Of a DNA stretch of 32,004 nt, positions 15,841 through 24,025 are shown piece after piece (position 1 is the stretch's first letter; each line of letters opens with the position of its first letter). Where the stretch lies: positions 1-32,004 of the forward strand of contig JAEWDF010000101.1 in NCBI GenBank assembly GCA_023390245.1. Direction: 5' to 3'. Position numbers and translations under genes: made by a program. The notes beneath the pieces were generated by a model. The model had not been told where the DNA came from. It did no database searches and saw only the letters and a program-made list of their open reading frames with translations. Source of the stretch: Pseudomonadota bacterium. Its GTDB lineage: Bacteria > Pseudomonadota > Alphaproteobacteria > Caulobacterales > Caulobacteraceae.

Positions 15841-16611
15841 GTGGACGCTTGGGCCACGGCCGATCAGGTGTGGGCGGGCGGGCTGATCCTGGCCCGCGTC
15901 GGGGCCGTGTTGATGCTGATTCCCGGCATCGGCGAGGCCTATGTGCCGCCGCGCGTGCGCCTGTCCCTGGCGCTGCTGCTCAGCCTGGTGCTGTGGCCGG
16001 TGGTGCGCGAGAGCCTGCCTCCCCTGCCCGACAGCCTGGGCGCCATGGCCGGATGGGTGCTGCGCGAGGTCACGGTCGGGGTGATGATCGGCCTGCTGCT
16101 GCGGATGCTGATGGCGGCCCTGGCGACCGCGGGCGAGGTCGTGTCGCTGCAGACGACGCTGAGTTTCGCCCAGACGGCCAACCCCCTTCAGGCGCAGCCG
16201 GGATCGACTCTCGCCGCCTTCCTGACAGTGCTGGGGGTGACGCTGCTGTTCGCCACCGACACCCATCACCTGTTCATCGCCGGCGTTGTCGGCTCCTACA
16301 GGCTGATCGCGCCGGCGCAACCGCTGATCGTCCAGGACTTCGCGACCATGGCGGTGCGAACCCTGGGCGAGAGCTTCCTCCTGGGGGTGCAGCTGGCGGC
16401 GCCGGTCCTGGTCTTCGCCCTGATCTTCAACCTGGCCTCGGGACTGGTGGCGCGCGTCATGCCCCAGTTCCAGGTCTATTTCGCCGCCGCCCCGCTCAGC
16501 GTGATCCTGGGGCTGTCGGTCTTCGCCCTGAGCCTGGGCGTGCTGGGCACGGTCTTCATCGACCGCTACCGCCGCCTGGCCGAGGTCTTCGCGGGAGGCG
16601 CCGGTGGCTGA
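15841..16611 (+). CDS. fliR: Flagellar export apparatus protein FliR
   Basis: This 256-residue export-gate protein has six predicted membrane helices. Family features are the early R-V-G-A-V-L-M-L-I-P-G-I-G segment, the R-V-R-L-S-L-A-L-L-L-S loop, the E-V-x-V-G-x-M-I-G-L segment and the PQFQVYF loop before the last helix. The start is a GTG at 15841, since no in-frame ATG fits the family N-terminus. The stop overlaps the GTG start of flhB by 8 bases, suggesting translational coupling. Confidence 0.95.
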   Translation: MDAWATADQVWAGGLILARVGAVLMLIPGIGEAYVPPRVRLSLALLLSLVLWPVVRESLPPLPDSLGAMAGWVLREVTVGVMIGLLLRMLMAALATAGEVVSLQTTLSFAQTANPLQAQPGSTLAAFLTVLGVTLLFATDTHHLFIAGVVGSYRLIAPAQPLIVQDFATMAVRTLGESFLLGVQLAAPVLVFALIFNLASGLVARVMPQFQVYFAAAPLSVILGLSVFALSLGVLGTVFIDRYRRLAEVFAGGAGG

Positions 16612-17680
16612 AGGCGCCGATCCCGAATCGAAGACAGAAGAGGCCACCCCGCGAAAACTCGAGGAGGCGCGCAAGAAGGGCGACGTCGCCAAGTCCGCCG
16701 ACATCGGCCAGGTGCTGGCGCTGGCCGGCTCGGCCTCGGTGGTGCTGGGCGCCGGCGGCTGGTTCGCCTCGAGCATGGCGGAACAGCTCCTGCCCTTCAT
16801 CGCCGCCCCGCACGAGATGCTGGGGATGCTGGACGGCGGCGGCGGACCGCGCATCGCCGCCCAGGCCCTATGGGCCATGGCGCCCTTCCTGGGCGCGGTC
16901 ATGCTGGCCACGGTCGTCGGCGGCGCGGGCGGTCACCTGGCCCAGTCCGGCCTGATCTTCACCGCCGACAAGCTCAAGCCCAAATGGTCCAAGCTGAACC
17001 CGATCGAGGGATTCAAGCGCATCTTCGGCCTGGACGGCCTGGTGCAGTTCCTCAAGACCTTCCTGAAGCTGCTGGCCGTCTGCGCGGTCTGCTGGCTGGT
17101 TCTGAAGCCCCATGCGCGCGAGGTCGAAAACCTGGCGGCCATGAGCCCCGTGGCCCTGCTGCCCCTGGCACGCGACCTGGCGATCGCCCTGTTCGTCGCC
17201 GCCCTGATCCTGCTGGGAGCGACGGCGGGCGCCGACTTCCTGTGGCAGAAGCTGCGCTTCGCCAAGCGGATGCGGATGACGAAGGAGGAGCTGAAGGAGG
17301 ATTTCAAGCAGGCCGAGGGCGACCCGCACGTGAAGGCCAAGCTGCGCCAGATCCGCATGCAGCGCAGCCGCCAGCGGATGATGGCCAACGTCCCCAAGGC
17401 GACGGTGGTCGTCACCAACCCGACCCACTATTCGGTGGCCCTGCGCTATGAGCCCGACCAGGGCGACGGGGCGCCGGTTTGCGTCGCCAAGGGCGTCGAC
17501 GCCCTGGCCCTGCGTATCCGCGAGACCGCGCGCGAGCACGGCGTGCCGATCGTCGAGAACGTGCCCCTGGCCCGCGCGCTCTACGCCTCGGTCGAAGTCG
17601 ACGAGGTCATCCCCAAGGCGCATTTCGAGGCCGCCGCCAAGGTCATCGGCTTCGTCTTCCAGTCCCGCCGGCGACGGTAA
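16604..17680 (+). CDS. flhB: Flagellar export switch protein FlhB
   Basis: This 358-residue protein has the standard N-terminus (KTEEATPRKLEEARKKGDVAKS), four membrane helices (about residues 32-215) and a cytoplasmic domain with the autocleavage motif NPTH at residues 272-275. Cleavage between Asn and Pro switches export specificity from rod-hook to filament substrates. The C-terminal segment (VAKGVDALALRIRE, then ENVPLARALY) is also diagnostic. It starts at a GTG inside the end of fliR. It is followed 60 bases later by cckA on the same strand. Confidence 0.96.
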   Translation: MAEGADPESKTEEATPRKLEEARKKGDVAKSADIGQVLALAGSASVVLGAGGWFASSMAEQLLPFIAAPHEMLGMLDGGGGPRIAAQALWAMAPFLGAVMLATVVGGAGGHLAQSGLIFTADKLKPKWSKLNPIEGFKRIFGLDGLVQFLKTFLKLLAVCAVCWLVLKPHAREVENLAAMSPVALLPLARDLAIALFVAALILLGATAGADFLWQKLRFAKRMRMTKEELKEDFKQAEGDPHVKAKLRQIRMQRSRQRMMANVPKATVVVTNPTHYSVALRYEPDQGDGAPVCVAKGVDALALRIRETAREHGVPIVENVPLARALYASVEVDEVIPKAHFEAAAKVIGFVFQSRRRR

Positions 17681-17740
17681 GGTCTGGACAGCAATTGGGC
17701 CTATGATCCGGGAACTGATTCGCCTGCCGCGCGAGGCCGC

Positions 17741-19789
17741 ATGACCGCCAACCGACGCCTGTCGTTCGATCCGCTCCTGATCGTCATGACGGTCGGCTTC
17801 GTCGTGGCGGTGGGGGCGCTGGCCTATCCGGCGTTCCGCGCCGATCCGCTGTCGGCGCCGGGCATGGTGCTGATCCTGACGGCGGGGCTGATCGCCCTGA
17901 TCGGCCTGTTCGGCTTCCGCCGCGCCGCCGCGCCCCGCGCCTCAAGCGACGCCGCCGTCGACCTGCTGGACGCCATGTCGGAGCCGGCGGCCCTGGTGTG
18001 GGATTCCGGCCAGGTGCTGGCCTTCAACGCCGCCTGGGCCGAGGCCAACGGCGCGACCGCCGCCCTGCCGCGCGGCAAGTCGGCCCAGGCTCTCTACATG
18101 GCTTTCGCCCAGGCCCGGCGGGGCCAGCCGGGCCACGCCATCGTCCAAGTGGGCCAGCGCGAGATCGAGGTGGTGATCGGCCAGGCCGGCGAGGGACGCT
18201 TCCTGATGCGCGCCGCGCCGGAAGCCGTGCTCCCTATCCCGGCCACCCCGGCACCCGTGGCCAACGGCGCACGCGGCGAGACGCGGGCCATGGCCGCCGG
18301 CGCGCCCTTCGGCTCGGCCGTCATCGCCGGCGACGACCTGTTCGGCGGTCGCGTCGAAGAGGCCAATGCAGCCCTGGAGATCCTGACCGGCCCGGCCGCC
18401 GCCCGCGACGCCGCCTTCGGCCATCTGTTCGATCCGGCCGGCGTGGCCGAGGCGCGCGCCCGCCTTTCCGCCGGCTCCTCCGGCCCGATCGAACTGGTGG
18501 CGCGCGCCTTTCCGGACAAGGCGCTGCACCTCTATGTCGCGCCCGAGGGCGACCGGCGCCGCATCTGGCTGTTCGACGTCTCGTCGCAGAAGTCGATGGA
18601 GCTGCAGCTGTCCCAGGCGCAGAAGATGCAGGCGGTCGGCCAGCTGGCCGGCGGCGTGGCCCACGACTTCAACAACCTGCTGACCGCCATCCAGCTCCAG
18701 CTCAGCGGCCTGCTGGAACGCCACCCGGTCGGCGATCCTTCCTACGACGGGCTGAACGAGATCCGCCAGACCGCCATCCGCGCCGCCGACCTGGTGCGCA
18801 AGCTGCTGGCCTTCTCGCGCAAGTCGACCGTGCGACGCGAGCGGCTGGACCTGGGCGAGCTGGTCGGGGAGTTCGCCATCCTGCTGCGCCGCCTGCTGCG
18901 CGAGGACGTGCGGCTGGAAACCGACTATGGCCGCGACCTGCCGGTGGTGCTGGCCGACAAGAGCCAGCTGGAGACCGCCGTGATGAACCTGGCGGTCAAC
19001 GCCCGCGACGCCATGCGCGGCGTGGTCGCGCCGGGCGACGCCGTGGTCACCATCAAGACCCGTTGCCTGTCCGCGGCCGACGCGCGCGCCCAAGGCTGGA
19101 CCGACGTCCCGACCGAGGAGGTGGCGCTGATCGAGGTCTCGGACACCGGCCCGGGCGTTCCGCCCGAACTGCTGGACAAGATCTTCGAGCCCTTCTTCAC
19201 CACCAAGGCGGTCAACGAAGGCACCGGCATGGGCCTGGCCACCGTCTATGGCATCGTCCAGCAGGCGGGCGGCCACATCGCCGTGGCCAACCTGGACGGG
19301 GCCGATGGCGAGGCGGGCGGCGCCGCTTTCCGTATCTTCCTGCCCGCCGCCGGCGAGGCCGAACTGGCCGAGGTCCAGCCGGTCGAGGTCAAGGCCAAGG
19401 CGCCGCGCGACCTGTCCGGCGCCGGCCGCATCCTGTTCGTCGAGGACGAGGCCGCCGTACGCGGCATCGCCGCCCGCCTGCTGCGCCAGCGCGGTTATGA
19501 GGTGATCGAGGCCGCCGACGGCGAGGAAGCCCTGATCCTGGCCGAAGAGCACGCCGGCACGATCGACATGCTGATCTCCGACGTCATCATGCCCGGGCTG
19601 GACGGACCCAGCCTGCTGAAGAAGGCGCGACCCTACCTGGGCGACGCCCCGGTCATGTTCATCTCCGGCTACGCCGAGAGCGACTTCTCCGACCTGTTGC
19701 AGGACGAGAAGGGCGTGTCCTTCCTGCCCAAGCCGCTGGACATCAAGACCCTGGCCGAACGGGTCAAGCAGGAACTGCACGCAGGATAG
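17741..19789 (+). CDS. cckA: Hybrid histidine kinase CckA (cell-cycle kinase)
   Basis: This 682-residue protein has two N-terminal membrane helices (about 9-30 and 38-58) and a PAS domain near 72-150. A weaker PAS-like region spans about 190-285. The phosphoacceptor H308 is in GGVAHDFNNLLT. The ATPase domain shows N-x-x-x-N-A-R-D-A-M, DTGPGVP and EPFFTTK followed by GTGMGLATVYG. The C-terminal receiver has D614 in DVIMPGLDG. In Caulobacter CckA passes phosphate through ChpT to CtrA and CpdR, setting cell polarity and replication control. The HDFNNLL motif, domain order, length and position behind flhB all match that protein. A weak GAGG site precedes the ATG. Confidence 0.93.
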   Translation: MTANRRLSFDPLLIVMTVGFVVAVGALAYPAFRADPLSAPGMVLILTAGLIALIGLFGFRRAAAPRASSDAAVDLLDAMSEPAALVWDSGQVLAFNAAWAEANGATAALPRGKSAQALYMAFAQARRGQPGHAIVQVGQREIEVVIGQAGEGRFLMRAAPEAVLPIPATPAPVANGARGETRAMAAGAPFGSAVIAGDDLFGGRVEEANAALEILTGPAAARDAAFGHLFDPAGVAEARARLSAGSSGPIELVARAFPDKALHLYVAPEGDRRRIWLFDVSSQKSMELQLSQAQKMQAVGQLAGGVAHDFNNLLTAIQLQLSGLLERHPVGDPSYDGLNEIRQTAIRAADLVRKLLAFSRKSTVRRERLDLGELVGEFAILLRRLLREDVRLETDYGRDLPVVLADKSQLETAVMNLAVNARDAMRGVVAPGDAVVTIKTRCLSAADARAQGWTDVPTEEVALIEVSDTGPGVPPELLDKIFEPFFTTKAVNEGTGMGLATVYGIVQQAGGHIAVANLDGADGEAGGAAFRIFLPAAGEAELAEVQPVEVKAKAPRDLSGAGRILFVEDEAAVRGIAARLLRQRGYEVIEAADGEEALILAEEHAGTIDMLISDVIMPGLDGPSLLKKARPYLGDAPVMFISGYAESDFSDLLQDEKGVSFLPKPLDIKTLAERVKQELHAG

Positions 19790-19799
19790 GTTATTGAAG

Positions 19800-19874
<75 letters not shown>

Positions 19875-19930
19875 GCTGCGGGTTCCATAGCGTTTCGCGC
19901 GGGGGTACTCAAGCGAGACGGAGGGGCGGC

Positions 19931-20038
19931 ATGGGGCGCGGCGGACTGGGATATGGGTGCCTGGCGGCGGCGCTGATGGCTGCGATCATCGGCGCGCTGG
20001 CCTGGGTCGTGTTCGCGTGGGACGTCAACGCGCGCTGA
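19931..20038 (+). CDS. Small single-helix membrane protein (35 aa)
   Basis: A 35-codon frame starts with MGRGGLGYGCLAAALMAAI and ends in DVNAR. Residues 8-29 form one clear hydrophobic helix with a short Gly-rich start and a short polar tail, suggesting a small inner-membrane protein. A strong GGAGG site lies 6 bases before the ATG, which is the main support for translation. It sits between the tRNA gene, read the other way, and the chemotaxis-like coiled-coil gene. I do not recognise a family. A chance frame in GC-rich DNA remains possible. Confidence 0.5.
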   Translation: MGRGGLGYGCLAAALMAAIIGALAWVVFAWDVNAR

Positions 20039-20121
20039 GGCCGGAAAGGGACCTCCGCTGGCGTTTACCGTCGGTTCGCAGGTTCCTGCCAAGCTGGTCT
20101 CCAGAGGGAACGGGGGCACGC

Positions 20122-21852
20122 TTGCAGATCGCTGACCATTTGGCCGACGCCGTGACACGGCGCGCCGACAGCCCCGCGCTGTCCGCCATTTCCGAACGAC
20201 TGGAGACGGCGCGCGCCCTGATCGAATCGCGCTTCTCCGACGCCGGTGAGCGCTTGGCCGGATCGCTGGAGATGGTGTCCAGCCTGATCGAATCCCTGGA
20301 CCGCCTCGGCGCGGCCCTGAACGCCGAATCCGCGGGACGCACCACCGCCGACCTGCTTTCGACCGCCGAGGGGCTGAGCGCCCTGCCCGCCGCGCAACAG
20401 GCGCGCATCGACCGGCTGTCGCGGCTGCGCGAGGCCGGCGCCGCCCTGGCTGCGCACATCGACGCCATGCGCCAGACTCTGCGCTATCTGCGCGCCTTCG
20501 CCCTGAACGTGAAGATCACCGCCGGCGCGACCATCAGCGCCTCGGACGAATTCTCCGGCTTCGCCGAACGCATGTGCGACCAGCTGGACCTCGGCGGGAC
20601 GCAACTGGACCAGCTGGCGGAGCAGCTCCGCGGCCTGGAGGGGCGGCTGGTCGAGGCGTTGGGATTCGAAGCCGCGCTGGGCGTCCGTTACAAGCAGGTG
20701 ATCCCGGCCGTGCCCGATCGGCTGGCGGTCGACGCCGAGGCGATCGGCGGCCACCACGCCCGCATCGCCGAGGTCGCGGCCTCGGTCGGCGTCATCGCCC
20801 GCGACATCCAGGCCAAGGTGGCCAAGGCCCTGACGGCGCTGCAGATCGGCGACATCACGCGCCAGCGCATCGAGCACGTCCAGCTGGGCCTCGCCGTCGT
20901 CGACCGCATCCTGGCCGAGAGCGACCTGGCGCCCGAGGCGCGCACGCGGGCGCAGCGGCGGATCGCGCACCTGCTGGCCGAACAGATGGCGGACACGGCC
21001 CAGGCCTTCGAGGCCGAGGCGGGCCGCGTGACCCAGAGCCTCGCGGGCATGGCGCAGGACACCGCCCAGATCCTGGCCTTCCGCGGCCTCACGGAGGCGC
21101 GCGAGTCCGGCGGCCTGCGCGACCTGGAGCTGAACCTGAGCCAGGCGCGCGATCTGGTCGTCGAGGTGGGCGCCGCCATGACCAACGCGCGGCGTATCAG
21201 CGGCGACACCGGTCGCGCCGTGGACGCCCTGGCCCGCCGGGTCGACGCCATCCACGGCGTGAAGCGCGACATCCAGCAGATGGCCATCAACTCCAGTCTG
21301 CGCTGCAATCGGCTGGGCGACATCGGCAAGCCGCTGAACGTCATCGCCCTGGAACTGAGCAGCCACGCCGGCGAGCTGGAGGCCGCCGCCGAACACACCC
21401 TGGATTCGCTGCACGCCCTGGCGCGGCTCAGCGTGGACATGGATGCGGACGAGGACAACGACACCCTCGATGGGGCGCGGCTGGACGGCGTGCGCGACCG
21501 GCTGAAGCGGGCCGCCGATGTGGTCGATCGCGACCTTGACGCTCTGAACGCGCGCGGAACGGAGACCGCGCGGTCGCTGGAACTGGCCACCCATCAGCTG
21601 GGCCTGAAGCAGGACCTGGGCGACGCGCTCCACGCCGCCGCCGTCGTTCTGGCCGAAGAGGCCGGCCCGGTGGTCGAGGACCTGAACGACATCGCCGGCG
21701 TCCTCGGCGCCGTGCTGGACGAGATCGCACGCAGCTACACCATGGCCCGCGAACGCACGATCCATGCGGCCCACGCCCTGCCGGGCGCGGAAGCGACCGA
21801 ACTCGAAGCCGCCCCAATGGCGGCGGACGAACTCGACGACATCCTGTTCTGA
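20122..21852 (+). CDS. Soluble chemotaxis-like coiled-coil protein with degenerate MCP tip and CheZ-like motif
   Basis: This protein of about 576 residues is almost wholly helical, with no membrane segment. The likely start is a TTG at 20122 with GGGGG 5 bases before it; no ATG suits, so the start is uncertain. Around residues 376-410 the sequence aligns without gaps to the receptor signalling hairpin: AINSSLRCNRLGDIGKPLNV lines up with the ALNAAVEAARAGEHGKGFAV of the neighbouring MCP, keeping N390, R397, G399, G402 and K403. A second region, LQIGDITRQRIEHV with D244 and Q248, resembles the CheZ phosphatase active site (D-x3-Q). It faces the che operon end to end. A role in CheY dephosphorylation or array binding is inference. 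Confidence 0.72.
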   Translation: MQIADHLADAVTRRADSPALSAISERLETARALIESRFSDAGERLAGSLEMVSSLIESLDRLGAALNAESAGRTTADLLSTAEGLSALPAAQQARIDRLSRLREAGAALAAHIDAMRQTLRYLRAFALNVKITAGATISASDEFSGFAERMCDQLDLGGTQLDQLAEQLRGLEGRLVEALGFEAALGVRYKQVIPAVPDRLAVDAEAIGGHHARIAEVAASVGVIARDIQAKVAKALTALQIGDITRQRIEHVQLGLAVVDRILAESDLAPEARTRAQRRIAHLLAEQMADTAQAFEAEAGRVTQSLAGMAQDTAQILAFRGLTEARESGGLRDLELNLSQARDLVVEVGAAMTNARRISGDTGRAVDALARRVDAIHGVKRDIQQMAINSSLRCNRLGDIGKPLNVIALELSSHAGELEAAAEHTLDSLHALARLSVDMDADEDNDTLDGARLDGVRDRLKRAADVVDRDLDALNARGTETARSLELATHQLGLKQDLGDALHAAAVVLAEEAGPVVEDLNDIAGVLGAVLDEIARSYTMARERTIHAAHALPGAEATELEAAPMAADELDDILF

Positions 21853-21885
21853 GACGCGTCTGCGTTAGGGCTATTGATTTTCCCC

Positions 21886-22000
21886 GTCATTCTCAGCCTT
21901 GCGCCGAGAAGCCATATACGCAGGCCTGTCCGTTTCTCTTCATCGAGGGCCACCGTCATCGACGGAGTCTATGGATCCCAGGCACAAGGCCTGGGATGAC
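21886..22000. repeat. Double-hairpin palindromic repeat, copy B (REPIN-like, inverted relative to copy A)
   Basis: The 115 bases, bounded by GTCAT and ATGAC, are the reverse-complement counterpart of 5105-5221. The hairpin at 21975-21997 has arms ATCCCAGGC and GCCTGGGAT. Copy A has T and A where this copy has C and G at the paired position, so the stem is kept by a compensatory change. The other hairpin (21889-21911, arms near ATTCTCAGC and GCCGAGAAG) is less perfect. The middle shares ATCGACGGAGTCTATGGAT with copy A. It lies between the convergent 3' ends of the coiled-coil chemotaxis-like gene and cheB. Confidence 0.85.
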
Positions 22001-22034
22001 GGCCGAAAGAGAAGGCGGAATACGAACTCCCAGC

Positions 22035-23120
22035 CTAGCGCGACCGGTCGATCTGGACGATCTCGCGCGCGATGACATCGAGCGGGACCACCTTCTGCGC
22101 CGCGCCGCGGGCGACGGCCTCACGCGGCATGCCGAAGACGATCGAGGTGGCCTCGTCCTGAGCCAGGGTGTGGGCGCCCGCCTCCTTCATTTCCAGCAGG
22201 CCCCGCGCGCCGTCGTCGCCCATGCCGGTCATGATGACGCCCACCGCGTTGCGGCCGGCCGCGCGGGCGGCGGAACGGAACAGCACATCGACCGAGGGCC
22301 GATGGCGCGAAACGGGCGGGCCGTCCTTGATCGCCACCTGATAGCGCGCGCCCTGACGCTCCAGCAGCATGTGCTTGTCGCCGGGGGCGATCAGGACGTG
22401 GCCGCGCAGGACCGGGTCGCCGTGGCGGGCCTCGCGCACCTCGACCTCGCACAGGCTGTTCAGCCGCTTGGCGAAGGCGGCGGTGAAGCCTGCGGGCATG
22501 TGCTGGACCACGACGATGCCCGGCGAATTGGCTGGCAGGGCCTCCAGCACCATGCGCAGCGCCTCGGTGCCGCCGGTGGAAGCGCCCAGGCAGACGACCA
22601 TCTCGGTGGTGCGGGCCATGGCCGCGCCGGACGGCGGCGGCAGGACGGCGTCGGCGGTCAGCTTGGCCTCCACCGGCGTCGAACGCCGCGCGGCGGCGCC
22701 GGGCCGGCGCGCATCGACCCGCGCGCGGGCGGCCGCCTTGACCACGTCGCGGATGCGGTCGCCGACCTCGGCCAGGTGATCGGCGGCGGCGATGCGCGGC
22801 TTCAGGATCACGTCGACGGCGCCGGCCTCCAGCGCCTGCATCAGCGTCTCGGACCCCGCCTCGGTCAGGGAGGAGCACATCACCACCGGGATCGGCCGCT
22901 GGGACATGATCTTCTTCAGGAAGGTGATGCCGTCCATGCGCGGCATCTCGACATCCAGGGTAATGACGTCGGGCACGTCCTCGGCGATGCGGCGGGCGGC
23001 GACGAAGGGGTCGGAGGCGACGCCCATCACCTCTATGCCCGGATCGGCCGACAGGACATCGACCATGGTCTGACGGACGCTGGCCGAATCGTCGACGACC
23101 AGGACGCGAACCTTGGGCAT
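22035..23120 (-). CDS. cheB: Chemotaxis response regulator protein-glutamate methylesterase CheB
   Basis: This 361-residue protein has an N-terminal receiver (D10, D11, phospho-acceptor D56 in LDVEMPRMDG, K107), a linker of about 50 residues and a C-terminal esterase. The esterase triad is S181 in GASTGG, H207 in VQHMP and D303 in GMGDDG. It removes methyl groups from receptor glutamates and deamidates glutamines when phosphorylated by CheA, giving adaptation. The segment GDKHMLL and the end F-G-M-P-R-E-A-V are family marks. It is the last gene of the che operon, starting 4 bases after the cheR stop. Confidence 0.96.
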   Translation of the reverse strand: MPKVRVLVVDDSASVRQTMVDVLSADPGIEVMGVASDPFVAARRIAEDVPDVITLDVEMPRMDGITFLKKIMSQRPIPVVMCSSLTEAGSETLMQALEAGAVDVILKPRIAAADHLAEVGDRIRDVVKAAARARVDARRPGAAARRSTPVEAKLTADAVLPPPSGAAMARTTEMVVCLGASTGGTEALRMVLEALPANSPGIVVVQHMPAGFTAAFAKRLNSLCEVEVREARHGDPVLRGHVLIAPGDKHMLLERQGARYQVAIKDGPPVSRHRPSVDVLFRSAARAAGRNAVGVIMTGMGDDGARGLLEMKEAGAHTLAQDEATSIVFGMPREAVARGAAQKVVPLDVIAREIVQIDRSR

Positions 23121-23124
23121 GGAA

Positions 23125-23988
23125 TCAGGTCTTTCGGAACACGGTGTTGGCCACGGTGACGAGCGGCAGGTCGACGCCGGTAATGCTCTCGGAATGGCCG
23201 ATGAACAGATAGCCGCCGCGCTTCAGCCGCTCGCACAGCCGCTTCAGCACCTTGGCCTGGGTCGGCTTGTCGAAATAGATCATCACATTGCGGCACATGA
23301 TGATGTCGAATGGATCGCCGGCGGCGGCGTAGCCGTCGTCCATCAGGTTCAGCCGGGCCAGAGCCAGCCGGGCGCGCAGGTCCGGGTGGATGCGGACCTC
23401 GCGGCGCTTCGGGTCGCGAGCGGTCATAACCCAGCGGCGCTTCATGTCGGCCGGCACGGGGATCACCATTTCGGCCGCATAGACGCCGCGGTGCGCCATC
23501 TCCAGCACGTCGGTCGACAGGTCGGTGCCGACGATCTGATAGTCCGGGCCGCCGTGCCGGTCGGCGAAGTCCTGCATGACCATGGCCATGGTGTAGGGCT
23601 CGGCGCCGGTCGAGCAGGCCGCGCTCCAGGCGCGGATGCGGCGGACGCCCGCCGTCTGGAACTCCGGCAGGACCTGGGCGGCCATGTACTCGAAATGCTT
23701 CGGTTCGCGGAAGAAGTCGGTCTTGTTGGTGGTGACCGCGTCGATCAGGTGGACCGATTCCGCCTCCAGGCCGTCGTCCTTGAACAGATAGTCGCAATAG
23801 GCGTCAAAGGTCGGCAGGCCCGTTTGGCGCAGGCGACGGCGCAGGCGGCCTTCCAGCATGGTCCGCTTGGACGACGGCATCTTGATGCCGCTGTAGTCGT
23901 AGATGTAGCGGGCCAGGCGCTCGAAATTGCGGGCGCTGATCTGGTCGACGACCGGAGCGGACTCTCGAACGGCGAGCGCGGCGGACAT
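23125..23988 (-). CDS. cheR: Chemotaxis protein methyltransferase CheR
   Basis: This 287-residue S-adenosylmethionine-dependent enzyme methylates receptor glutamates. The N-terminal helical domain shows IYDYSGIKMPSSKRTMLEGR and R-L-R-x-T-G. The catalytic domain has W-S-A-A-C-S-T-G-A-E-P-Y-T-M-A-M (the SAM-binding G-E-E-P/Y region), IVGTDLSTDVL and FDIIMCRNVMIYFD, and ends with FIGHSESI. I start at 23988, where AGGGA precedes the ATG; the longer frame to 24072 would run into cheW. Lying next to cheB and behind a receptor gene, it probably serves that receptor. Confidence 0.95.
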   Translation of the reverse strand: MSAALAVRESAPVVDQISARNFERLARYIYDYSGIKMPSSKRTMLEGRLRRRLRQTGLPTFDAYCDYLFKDDGLEAESVHLIDAVTTNKTDFFREPKHFEYMAAQVLPEFQTAGVRRIRAWSAACSTGAEPYTMAMVMQDFADRHGGPDYQIVGTDLSTDVLEMAHRGVYAAEMVIPVPADMKRRWVMTARDPKRREVRIHPDLRARLALARLNLMDDGYAAAGDPFDIIMCRNVMIYFDKPTQAKVLKRLCERLKRGGYLFIGHSESITGVDLPLVTVANTVFRKT

Positions 23989-24025
23989 GGTGGCGATCCC
24001 TTTCTGGGATGTCGGATCGCGCCGC

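Noticed and set aside
20065..21774. Minus-strand open frame of 569 codons opposite the coiled-coil chemotaxis-like gene
   Set aside because: I considered this as the real gene, but its composition (Gln, His, Arg, Gly runs) is typical of antisense shadows. The plus frame gives heptad-patterned helices and receptor-like motifs.
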